Shown here: piece after piece, positions 8,301 through 16,200 of the stretch
Position numbering within the stretch: position 1 is the first letter of the stretch
Layout: the number at the start of each line of letters is the position of its first letter
Origin: Inquilinus limosus DSM 16000
GTDB lineage: Bacteria > Pseudomonadota > Alphaproteobacteria > DSM-16000 > Inquilinaceae
Direction of reading: 5' to 3'
Assembly: GCF_000423185.1 (NCBI RefSeq)
Contig: NZ_AUHM01000038.1
Coordinates: 1-64,000, forward strand
DNA length: 64,000 nucleotides
The notes under the pieces: generated by a model
Told to the model about the DNA's origin: nothing
Databases searched by the model: none
The model's input: only the letters and a program-made list of their open reading frames with translations
Program-made: the position numbers and the translations under genes

Positions 8301-9062
8301 GACGACGTTGAACGGCCACTTCACCTTGCCGCCGGGCGGGATGAACTGCAGCTCGACGCCGACGAAGTTGCCGGTCAGGCCGATGTCCTCGCGCCAGAGC
8401 GAGGTGTTCGCGATCAGCACCTCGTGATGCTGGTAGCGACCGACGCCGAGGCAAAACAGCTGGTACAGGAACTGCTCGTTGTCCTGGAAATCCGCCCAGG
8501 GCGGCGCCGCGAAGTCGGGGACTATGATATGGCGGCCGAACAGCTCGGGAATCGGCTGGTCGAGGCGCGCCTGGTTGCCCTGCGCCTGGAGATTGTAGGT
8601 CGGCGACGCGGCCGGCAGCCCACCCGTGCCACCGGGAGACCGGGGTGTTGCCGGCGGCAGGATCATGTTGATGAGGACGCCGCCGACCAGCGTGATGCCG
8701 GCGGTCACCAGCGACAGGGTCGCCGCGGTGGCCCCGGCGCCCGCGATGACGGGCGCCAGGTACGGAGCGGCGACGGCGAGCGCCAGCATGGCCACGATCC
8801 GGAAGATGCCGGCCGAGCCGCCGCCGCCGTCCCCCGGCAGCTCGACGAAAGCGACGCGATCGGTCGGATCGATCACGGTGGACGACCAGTCGGCGCGCAG
8901 CACCGGGGCATCGTTGCGGATGCAGACGATCGGGATCCGCGGATCGATCGGGTGGCTCTCCAGCCACCCGGCGATGGTCACTGGCTCCGCCAGCTCGAAA
9001 TGCGCGATCGGCCCGAGCGGCGTCGTCCGGCAGATTGTCGGCTCGATCCCGTCAAACGGCAT
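5310..9062 (-). CDS. Tail tip / host-specificity protein J-like
   Basis: A 1250-residue central tail-tip protein of long-tailed phages. The N-terminus has a hydrophobic Ala/Gly segment (about residues 90-135), then the conserved YNLQAQGNQARLDQPIPELFGR stretch and a beta-rich baseplate-hub core. The last ~400 residues read as tandem fibronectin-III-like units (for example PEPPANITVTPQLNGRMRVSWD and PENPELTNAYTSPDLVFQWEP). It follows the NlpC/P60 gene with an 11-bp overlap, the usual lambda K-I-J style order. It should form the tip that contacts the receptor. Confidence 0.9.
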   Translation of the reverse strand: MPFDGIEPTICRTTPLGPIAHFELAEPVTIAGWLESHPIDPRIPIVCIRNDAPVLRADWSSTVIDPTDRVAFVELPGDGGGGSAGIFRIVAMLALAVAAPYLAPVIAGAGATAATLSLVTAGITLVGGVLINMILPPATPRSPGGTGGLPAASPTYNLQAQGNQARLDQPIPELFGRHIIVPDFAAPPWADFQDNEQFLYQLFCLGVGRYQHHEVLIANTSLWREDIGLTGNFVGVELQFIPPGGKVKWPFNVVTSAEVSGQSLRHLRAEGNVEIHAADRSIRFTGNDGPFDQDKSQGAEGFIVGDRVIVSGSAHNNGTFTIVSISPDSKTVIVAEPVTDESADIEIVLEGWVGPFAASGPGQICNRLAFDIVFPQGLFEADEKDGDIGDESVTFECQARQIDDIGNPIGEWVTLGTPFVQRATVDPQRITVPFDVADGRYQGRMRRTSRNSDETNVRDISVWGGFRAYIVGEQTYPDTSLLAVRIKATDQLSEQSSRQFKVIQTRMLPIWTGAGWTEERPTRSIAWAATYMLRNDRSGAGVPDSRIDLPAFLALDQVWAQRGDTFDGIFDTERSFEDALAALLRVGRAQHINLGGIITVTRDRPQTIAKAVFTPRSIVRGTFEVTYKLWDPDAPDDVIVEYVDERVWTDQEVRCALPGSASKKPARMSLFGCVKRDQAFREGTYEAAVNSRRRVFAKFQAEMEGRLLQRGDLVIVNHDMPQWGYGGDVMGFDPATLTLDLSEPIGWTGAQFWMSFRRPTAGEWGPVKVSRGAHDDQVIVDRADHDLVASQQGVTLAQIMRLDPDAVVTQWAAGPGKEFIKRFLLVSAKPIDLTHAELLLQIEDDYVHTAEQGLPVPPMPPILPLPPDAPVMRDLRIAQDPNSLDPILHLSWAVAPGAASYIIQTSRDTIAWSTVYAGEANRVTLRPEPGMLYIRGAAVGTFRGPFTAPIGGVYGQPQILPAVVSGLALETRYAAGSARLRFNLAPRAASYQVSVYIEDATPGVFDKLALALSTPLPPLTISAGDVQPVGGPWRRFEIRVVGVNEAGQSPTPAVLRVLDPAPEPPANITVTPQLNGRMRVSWDAVAEPDFKSYAVYRGSSADFTPLPSNLVYEGTATQLEVDAPPAGQTHHVRVEARDLFPGDYLISAGIPLTTAQQPPPAPENPELTNAYTSPDLVFQWEPSTGATEYQIAVRPNGQATAVRTYRALYNGWTYTADLIAADGGPWPALELDIRAKNGAGLSPATTLALP
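6003..6037. repeat. In-gene palindromic element, copy 1
   Basis: CGTTAGCG (6003-6010) and CGCTAACG (6030-6037) form perfect 8-bp arms 19 bp apart inside the tail-tip gene, encoding an Ala/Ser/Pro/Leu linker. Similar pairs occur at 34107 and 40396. Confidence 0.4.
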
Positions 9063-9459
9063 GATCGTACCAGGTCAGACAGCGCCAGCCGCCCGCGGTC
9101 AGCTTGGCCGGGGTGTCGAACAGAACTCCGCCGGAGCGGGCCGCATGCAGGACTCCGCCCTCGTCGAGGTGCAGCCAGACGCCAACGTGGTGCGGGGTCG
9201 AGGCATGGCTCATTTCAACGATCGCGCCGTGAACCGCTGCCGGGATCGGCGTCCAGGCCGAGCGCGCGTGGTGGTGCCGGATCGTGCGCGCGATGGTAAG
9301 AGCGTCATCGGTGCCAACGCGGACGATCGGCAGCTCGCGCCCGAACAACTCGCGCTGGACGTGGCGGCAGAGCCCCCAGCAGTCGAAGGTGTCCGGCCCC
9401 TGGCCGCCCAGTGACCAGGGCAGCCCGACCAGGTTGTTGACGAAATCGGCAGGCGTCAT
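9052..9459 (-). CDS. NlpC/P60-family tail hydrolase (lambda K-like)
   Basis: A 135-residue papain-fold domain: catalytic Cys in DTFDCWGLC, a His in PHHVGVWLH, and LHAARSGG as the third region. These proteins sit at the tail tip and cut peptidoglycan during DNA entry. The order DUF1833, NlpC/P60, J-like protein is typical of B3-like transposable siphophages. Confidence 0.9.
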   Translation of the reverse strand: MTPADFVNNLVGLPWSLGGQGPDTFDCWGLCRHVQRELFGRELPIVRVGTDDALTIARTIRHHHARSAWTPIPAAVHGAIVEMSHASTPHHVGVWLHLDEGGVLHAARSGGVLFDTPAKLTAGGWRCLTWYDHAV

Positions 9460-9995
9460 CGGGCGAGCAGCGGGAAGCCTTCGCGGGTGTAGCGGAGACC
9501 CGGAAAGGTGCGGTTGATGAAGTCGAGGAAGCCGGCCCGGCCGGTCACTCGGTAAATGGTGGCGACGGCCTCGCGCAGCGTGAAACCGCTCATGACCCGC
9601 TGCGGGGCTGACGTGTCGGCGGCCAGGTACTCCCGATAGGTCAGCTCGATCGGTGCCCGCACGGCGATGGCCTGGCCCAGGCGGTCGGCGATCTCGCGGC
9701 TGACATTGTCGACCGTGATCTCCATCTCGGGCAGGCGGCCGGCGGCCTGCTCGGGCAGTCCGACCATGAAGGCGAAGCCTTTGAACGCCACCGCCAAACC
9801 GCCGTGAAGCGGTGCGTCGGCTTCGAGGGTCAGGATATGATCGTCGTGATCGAGCACGACCCGGATGGCATCGGGTGATCCGCTTTCGGTGCGGAACGCC
9901 GGATGCCGCATCTCCAGCGTGTGCAGGATTAGCGTCTGGGGCGCGGCATAGGCATAGGCTTCGGCAAGCGCCGCGGTGATGGTGGGAGCGGTCAT
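9456..9995 (-). CDS. Tail tip protein, DUF1833 family
   Basis: A 179-residue protein with the DUF1833 pattern: MRHPAFRT near the start, then LEADAPLHGGLAVAFKGFAF, and LREAVATIYRVTGRAGFLDFINRTFPGLRYTREGF near the end. It overlaps the NlpC/P60 gene by 4 bp. It is presumably a distal tail or hub-adaptor component. Confidence 0.85.
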   Translation of the reverse strand: MTAPTITAALAEAYAYAAPQTLILHTLEMRHPAFRTESGSPDAIRVVLDHDDHILTLEADAPLHGGLAVAFKGFAFMVGLPEQAAGRLPEMEITVDNVSREIADRLGQAIAVRAPIELTYREYLAADTSAPQRVMSGFTLREAVATIYRVTGRAGFLDFINRTFPGLRYTREGFPLLAR

Positions 9996-10011
9996 CGCGT
10001 TGTGCTCAGCA

Positions 10012-10761
10012 TCACAGGGCGATGCCCTTTGCCGACCAGTAATCCTGGCTCTCGGCGTAGAGTCTCAGGATCTCCACCTCGGTCAGCGCCGTCCCCCAGA
10101 TCTGCACCTCTGCCTGAACACCTTCAGTGGATTGCGACGGCTGAGTCCCGCCGGGTGCGGGGCCGCCGATGCGGAAAGCAGTCCCGGCAGCATTGGCCCC
10201 CATGGTGATTGGCGTCGAGACCATCGCCGACTGGTATCTGGGCGCGAACAGCCGAAGCTCTCCGGCCTCTTGGTCGAAGACATGCGCCGAGAACCGATGA
10301 CCGCCGAGGTCGGAGAGCGGGACAGCGGGGGAGTTCACCGCGACCAGACCCGCGGCGGCGTCTCGTGCCCGGGTCGAGATGTAGCCGGTGCTGTCGCCGA
10401 CCAGGTAGCAGACGCGGCCGTTGTCGCGCGTGGCGGCGACGCCAAGCGAGGAGACTGCCTGAATGCGATACGGCGCGCCCACCGATGCCGGCCGGGCCAC
10501 GACGATCACGGTGCAGGTGAGACGGTCGGCAATGGCGGTGGCCAGCCGATTGTTCCAGTCGGTCTTGACTCCATCGGCCAGGAAGGTTGGCGATCCCTCC
10601 TTAGCCAGGGTTCCGCCGAAGCCGCCCAGGGCGTTCAGGCTAGCTTCGCCGTTATCGAAGCGCCACCAGCCGAGCAGGCGGCGCCGGTCGATCGGCGTGT
10701 AGACGATCGGCATGGTCGGATCGTCGAAATCGTCACCCGGAAGCATGACGTAAACAGGCAT
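10012..10761 (-). CDS. LamG/concanavalin-like tail protein
   Basis: A 249-residue protein. LLGWWRFDNGEASL, VQAEVQIWGTALTEVEILRLY and the intervening beta-rich sequence match a jelly-roll LamG-like fold used for carbohydrate contact. Between the spike and DUF1833 genes it is probably a receptor-binding accessory or tail appendage. Confidence 0.7.
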   Translation of the reverse strand: MPVYVMLPGDDFDDPTMPIVYTPIDRRRLLGWWRFDNGEASLNALGGFGGTLAKEGSPTFLADGVKTDWNNRLATAIADRLTCTVIVVARPASVGAPYRIQAVSSLGVAATRDNGRVCYLVGDSTGYISTRARDAAAGLVAVNSPAVPLSDLGGHRFSAHVFDQEAGELRLFAPRYQSAMVSTPITMGANAAGTAFRIGGPAPGGTQPSQSTEGVQAEVQIWGTALTEVEILRLYAESQDYWSAKGIAL

Positions 10762-10770
10762 TCAGCACCC

Positions 10771-12732
10771 TCAAGGCTTGGCGGTTTCGAAGACCAGGCA
10801 GCGGTTGTGGAGCAGGCGTTCGACGCCGCTGCTGTCCGTGTAGCGGTCGGTCAGCCCTGCGGTGTCGCAAAGATTGCCGCGCGGCCCGGCCAGCCGGCCC
10901 GACACGGTCTGAACGCTGGGGCGGCCAGCGGCATAGCGCAGGGTGGTGCCGGCCGGCTGCGTGCCCGAGCAGACGACACGCACACGATCAGGACCCCGGA
11001 GGTCCACGGACACAATCTCGTCGATCACGGTGCCGTCGGCGTCGAACAGGTCGAGGCCCATGTTCGGGGCCGCCGCCACCCATGAGGTCTCGAACTGCAG
11101 CCGGCCCTCGGGGACGCTGAGATGGAGATCGATGACCCGGCCCTGCCATTCGGCAGAAATCAGGTCGACGGCCACTACCGGGTCAGGCTCGCCCAAGGCC
11201 CGCGCCAGCATGATCTTGTGCCCAGCCCGGCCGTAGTAGTGGCCAAGCATGCGGTAGCTCTCCACGGTCAGATGGACCCAGTCGCCCTCGTAGTGGTCCG
11301 CCCAGTAGAGCGGCGTGATGCAGAAGATGTCGGGGTCCTGGATCGCAGCATCCCGCAGAGCCAGGGCGATCTCCGGCGTCGGAAGGCCGTTGGGGGGCGT
11401 CGGGCGGCTGTAGTAGCGCAGGTGGCTGGCCGGCTGATCGGTCAGCATGAAAGGCCGGAACCGCTGCGACGGCACCTTCTCCGCAACCACCTCGATGAAG
11501 CGGTCCTTCAGCGCACGCAAGCCGGCCGTATATGTCGCCCGCGGGGTCTGCTGCGCCTGATCGGCTTCGCCGTGGGTCATCAGCATCGCCGGGACGGCCA
11601 GCGTCGATCCTTCGGCCTGGGTCAGGTCGTAGGCCGCTGCAATCACGGTGGCGATGCGGTCGAAGATCGCGGTTCCGGGCGCGATTTGGGCGAGTGAGGA
11701 GCCGTTCTGGCCGCAGGCTGCGGCGAGCACGGCGCCTCCATGCTCGGAAGCAGCCAGGCCGGTGGTTTTGGCGATGCGCGCGACCAGTGCATTCGCGGCG
11801 GCGGAGCATGGTGTCTCGCCGCTGGTGCCGCCGACGACTTCCGTGAGTGGAGCGAAGGCGGTCAAGGCTTGCGTCCCGTCGAAGCGCGGGCCGGTGGCGA
11901 ATTTGAGATTCAGATACGGCTGAGTGGTGGACAGCACCACCGGCGTGCCGGAGGACGGAGTCGCCCCACTGATTGCCCCGTTAGACAGGCTCTGCCCGTA
12001 GCCGATGAGCAAATTGCGATCCGCGAGCAATCCGGTCCGGTTCATCTTGGCGGTCGCCGCCCCGCCGCCGATGAGCGGAATCCGTTCATCCGGATAGGAC
12101 GGTGTCCGCGCGATGGCCCGGCCATTCCGGTTGATGAACACCAGGCCCGGACCCGGCGTCCGGATCACCTCAATGGCGGGCGCGGTCGTCGGATCCGCGG
12201 TGTAGACGCGGTTTTTGAGAGCGATGTTGCCGAGGCGGATGTCGCCCAGCCGGTTGACATGCATCGGCGACCGCCCCGATTTCGTCGCGACGATGTAGCG
12301 GAGCGGGTAACCGTCGGCGTCCACGGCCCCCTCGGGTACGTCCTTCTCTGGCACGACCACATCCTGAAGTGCCGCCACGTCCTCTCCGGTGCGGGCGACC
12401 TGGCCCGACAGCTCGGTGAACGCCGTTTGGTTCAGGAACACCCACCGTCCCTCGCCGGCGTTGCCGATCTTCTCGAATACGCCGTTGTTGTCCCTGATTG
12501 GATCCTTCTCGACCTGGGCGAGCGTGCCGGCGTCCCAGGCGAGGTCGAGGTCGAGGTCCGCTTTGGTCGCGTAGCGCCGCGCCCCGACAAGGTTCAGACC
12601 TTTGATGGCGTTGGCGAAGCTCTTCACCGGCCCGCCATCAGTCTGCACGACAGTCGAGGCGTCGCCGTTGACGATCTGGCTGGCGCGCTGCGCGTTGGCC
12701 TGGAACTTGGCGATATCGTCTTCGAGGGCCAT
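10771..12732 (-). CDS. Tail spike with SGNH/sialate-esterase-like domain
   Basis: A 653-residue protein starting at ATG 12732 (MALEDDIAKFQAN). The N-terminal ~150 residues resemble a phage-attachment segment. A catalytic region has LIGYGQSLSNG (block I Ser), LMTHGEADQ, and DWVHLTVESYRMLG with a His, which is the set expected of SGNH/sialate O-acetylesterase enzymes. It would deacetylate a surface polysaccharide during adsorption; the substrate is inferred. The last ~150 residues are a beta-rich tail. Confidence 0.8.
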   Translation of the reverse strand: MALEDDIAKFQANAQRASQIVNGDASTVVQTDGGPVKSFANAIKGLNLVGARRYATKADLDLDLAWDAGTLAQVEKDPIRDNNGVFEKIGNAGEGRWVFLNQTAFTELSGQVARTGEDVAALQDVVVPEKDVPEGAVDADGYPLRYIVATKSGRSPMHVNRLGDIRLGNIALKNRVYTADPTTAPAIEVIRTPGPGLVFINRNGRAIARTPSYPDERIPLIGGGAATAKMNRTGLLADRNLLIGYGQSLSNGAISGATPSSGTPVVLSTTQPYLNLKFATGPRFDGTQALTAFAPLTEVVGGTSGETPCSAAANALVARIAKTTGLAASEHGGAVLAAACGQNGSSLAQIAPGTAIFDRIATVIAAAYDLTQAEGSTLAVPAMLMTHGEADQAQQTPRATYTAGLRALKDRFIEVVAEKVPSQRFRPFMLTDQPASHLRYYSRPTPPNGLPTPEIALALRDAAIQDPDIFCITPLYWADHYEGDWVHLTVESYRMLGHYYGRAGHKIMLARALGEPDPVVAVDLISAEWQGRVIDLHLSVPEGRLQFETSWVAAAPNMGLDLFDADGTVIDEIVSVDLRGPDRVRVVCSGTQPAGTTLRYAAGRPSVQTVSGRLAGPRGNLCDTAGLTDRYTDSSGVERLLHNRCLVFETAKP

Positions 12733-12737
12733 CGAGA

Positions 12738-13223
12738 TCACTCTGTGGGAAGCGCGGTGGGCAGGGTGACGTTGACGAGCTGGTCCAAGCTCGCCATCAG
12801 CCGGGCCGCATCCGCGGGGCCGTAGGTCCCGAGGAACCAGACGGAGTCGGCGTTGATGGTGGGGAGCTGGCGGACGAGGAGCGTCGCCGAGACGGCCCAG
12901 GTCATCGAGCCGCGCAGCTTCGGGCGGTACGGGCCGATGAACTTCACCTCGGTCGGCTCGTACTTCGCCCCCGTGAACAGCGGCATTGTGAACCATTTCA
13001 GCCCGTTGCCGAGCGTGTGGCGATACCAGCCCTTGAACAGCTCGAACTCGTCGAGGTCCCACAGCCATGTCTGGCGGAACGTCGCTGGCGACCGGCTGAA
13101 CCGCGCCCGCTCCCGTGGCGGTCCTGCCTCCATGTCGGTGCGGAGGTTCGGCTCATGCGGGTCGAAGTCGAAATCGTCCCGCGACGGCTGGTAGGTCAGT
13201 CCAAGCGGCCAGGTCTCGCTCAT
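12738..13223 (-). CDS. Minor tail protein
   Basis: A 161-residue protein (MSETWPLGLTYQPS...) lying directly after the tape measure with a 4-bp overlap. RFSRSPATFRQTWLWDLDEFELFKGWY is the kind of stretch seen in distal-tail or adaptor proteins at this position. No enzymatic motif is present. Confidence 0.75.
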   Translation of the reverse strand: MSETWPLGLTYQPSRDDFDFDPHEPNLRTDMEAGPPRERARFSRSPATFRQTWLWDLDEFELFKGWYRHTLGNGLKWFTMPLFTGAKYEPTEVKFIGPYRPKLRGSMTWAVSATLLVRQLPTINADSVWFLGTYGPADAARLMASLDQLVNVTLPTALPTE

Positions 13224-16200
13224 GACCGGTTCCCCATCGCGCGGTTGAGGGCGAAGCGGGTCGCGATGGCCTGGGCCTCGTCGCTGTCGCCACGCGCCAT
13301 GCCCTGCACGAAATTCTGGGTGACCCGCCGGGTCACGATCCGGATGATCTCCTCGCCATCCGGCCCGCGATCCTGCTGGACGTCCGCGCGCACCCCGTCG
13401 CCCCGGACTACCTCGACCTTGACGTTCGCTGCCGGCTGGCCGCCACCTGCGCCGGCCGCGCCGCCGACCGTTGCCGGCGGCGGCGCCGGGATGTAGCCGC
13501 CGAACACGCCGCCCTGGGCGAATGGCTGGGCCGGCGGCAGCGCGACGCCGAGCGTGCCATCGGACAGGCGGGTCAGGTGCAACGGCACGATCTGGCCGTT
13601 GTGATTGGCGGCGCGCACGGCCAGGCCGCGGGCACCGCTGATCAGCGGCATGATCGCTTCGGGGCCGGCCTCGCCCATCAGCCCGGTGCGGCCGCCCGCC
13701 ATCGGGAAGTAGGTCGGGCCGGTCACCACGGTGCCGGCGGCGAAGGGCTGCACCGCGCCGCGGACGAACGCCGCGCCCTTGGCGAAGCCGAGCCAGGAGC
13801 CGACCGAGCCGAGGAAGTCCCCGATGCCGCCGCCGATATCGCCCAGGAAGCTGCCGATCCCGTTGACGATGCTCCCGAACGCGCCGCCCAGGCCGGACAG
13901 GAAGCCGCTGCCCTGCTGCTCGACCCCTTCGGTCACCGAGTTGAGGCCGGAGCCGAAATTCTGGTTGAACTGGTCGGCCGCCATCTTGGTGTCGGTCGCC
14001 GCCTGGGCGATGCCGCCCAGCAGGTCGCCGTTGGCGCCGCCGCCGATGCCCGGCAGGCCGGAACCCACCGTGATAGAGGCCGTGCCGATCGAGATCGAGG
14101 CCGCCGCCGCGTTGTCGTTGGCCGCGCCTCCGAACAGGCTGCTGGCCAGGCCGCCCAGCAGGCCGCCGATACCGCCGCCACTCGGGTTGTCATTGGCCGG
14201 CTGGGTCGGGCCGGGCGACCGGCCGAGTCCGGCACCGCGGGCGATGTCGTCGAACAGCGCGTCGGCCGCCTCGCCGAGCGGCTCGAACGCGAACTTGTCC
14301 AGCGCCAGGCTGTAGAGGCTGTCCAGGAAGGACTGCAGCGCGTTGCTGGCATCGGCGCCGCCCTTGACGATGGTGGTCGCCAGCTCACGGAAGCTGGTCT
14401 TGAACCCGTCGAGAAAGCCGGACAGGCCGGGGTTCTGCAGCTCCAGCGTGCGGCGCCGGATGGCTTCGAGCGCGTCCGCGACCGAGTAGCCCGACTCCGC
14501 CAACTTATCCAGCATGGTCGGATCACCGCCTTGGATCAGCCGCCCCATGCGGGACAAGTCGGCCAGCTCGCGGCTGCGGGCCTCGGCCGGGCGCGCCGTG
14601 GAGCCGACGAGCGAGACCGTATTCCCCGCCAGGGTCTCCCGCTGGCGCTGGGCGATCTGCGCCTGGCGCTGCGCCTCGGACGCCTTGGCGTAGGAATCCG
14701 CCTGCTTGTCGATCTCGGCGGTCAGCTCGGCCGTGACCTTCCGGCCGTCCTGCTCGGCCGCGGTCAGCAGCCGGCGCTGCGCGGTCAGCCGGGCCGCGGC
14801 CTCGGACGACAGGCCGATGGTGTCGGCCTGCAGCTGCACGTCGCGGATCTGATCCTTGAGCCGCTTCGACTCCTTGTCGAAGTCGGACTCCTTCTTCGAC
14901 CCACCGGAGCCGCCGTGGCCCTGGCTCCAGGTCGACCACTGGCCCTGGACGCCCTTCCAATACTCGTCCCAGCTCGGCACCGTCTCCGGCTCACCCTGCG
15001 CTTGGCGCGCGCGGGTCAGGACGCCGTTGGCCATGCCGGCGACCCAGCCGAGGATGCCGCCCGCCTGCGATCCTGCCTGGGTCAGCGAGATCATGGCGTC
15101 GAGCGCCCGGCTGATCACGTCATCGAGCGCCGCCTTGGCCTGCATAGCCCCCCACGCGATCTTGGCCTGGGCCTCGATCTGCGCCTTGATGGCGGCGGCC
15201 AGCTCGGTGTTGCCGTCCTTGACGGCCTTCCTGTACGCCTCGAAGCCCTCGACCGAGATGCGCGACGCCGCCGCCGAGAACTCCTCCTGGCTGATGCGGC
15301 CCTCCGCCAGGAGCTTCGCCGCGAGTTCCAGCTCGCGGTTGTAGCCGGACAGGCCGCCGGTCGCGGTGTCGTGGATTCGGGCCGCCAGCGCCTGCTTGTC
15401 CTGCTCCTCCTTGATCTGCCGTTCCAGGTCGAGCCGCTGGCGCAGCTTCGCCGTGATGGCCTCGATCGCCGCCGGATCGTCGCCGCGGCCGATATCCCGC
15501 GCCATGGCCGCCGCACGGCTGGAGACGGTCGCCTCTTCCACGGCGCGGGCATAGTCCCGCACGCCATTGGGCAGCGCGCGCCAGGCCAGAAGCGCCACCT
15601 GCAGGTCGCGATTGTCCTGGTCCAGCTTGGCCAGGCGCTCTCGCCGCTCGGTCTCGGCGTTCAGCTCGGCCGTGGCGCGTCCGGCTTCCTGCGCCGCCTG
15701 CGCGGCCAGGCGCAGCTGCGCGTTCTGCGACTTCAGCCCTTCGGCCAGCGAAAGGGCCTTTTCGCCGGTCACCCCCTGCGCGGCCTGATAGTCCTTGAAG
15801 ATCTTCTCGGCGTCTTTCGCGGCCTGCGCAGCGAGCTGCTGCTCGACCCGAAACCGGGACAGACCCGCCAAGCCGGCGCTGTCCAGCGCCGCCGCGGCAC
15901 CACGCGCGGCGGTGACCTGCGGTGCCGCGGCTGCGGCGATATCCCGGCGGACACCGGCGCCGTCATTGCCGGTGTACCGGTTCATCATGTCGCGCTGCTC
16001 GCGCAGGGCCTGGTTGAAGCCCTGTGCTTCACGGGCCGCAGCCTGCTGCCGGCGCTCGGTCTCGGCGAGCACCCGGTTGGCGTTGGCGAGGCGATTCTCC
16101 TCCTCCGCCAGGACCGTCCGCTGGTCGAGCAGCGCCTTGGTGAAGGTGTCGATGCGGGTCACCACGCCGCCGGCGCCGAGGGCCTGCGCCCGCTCGCGCA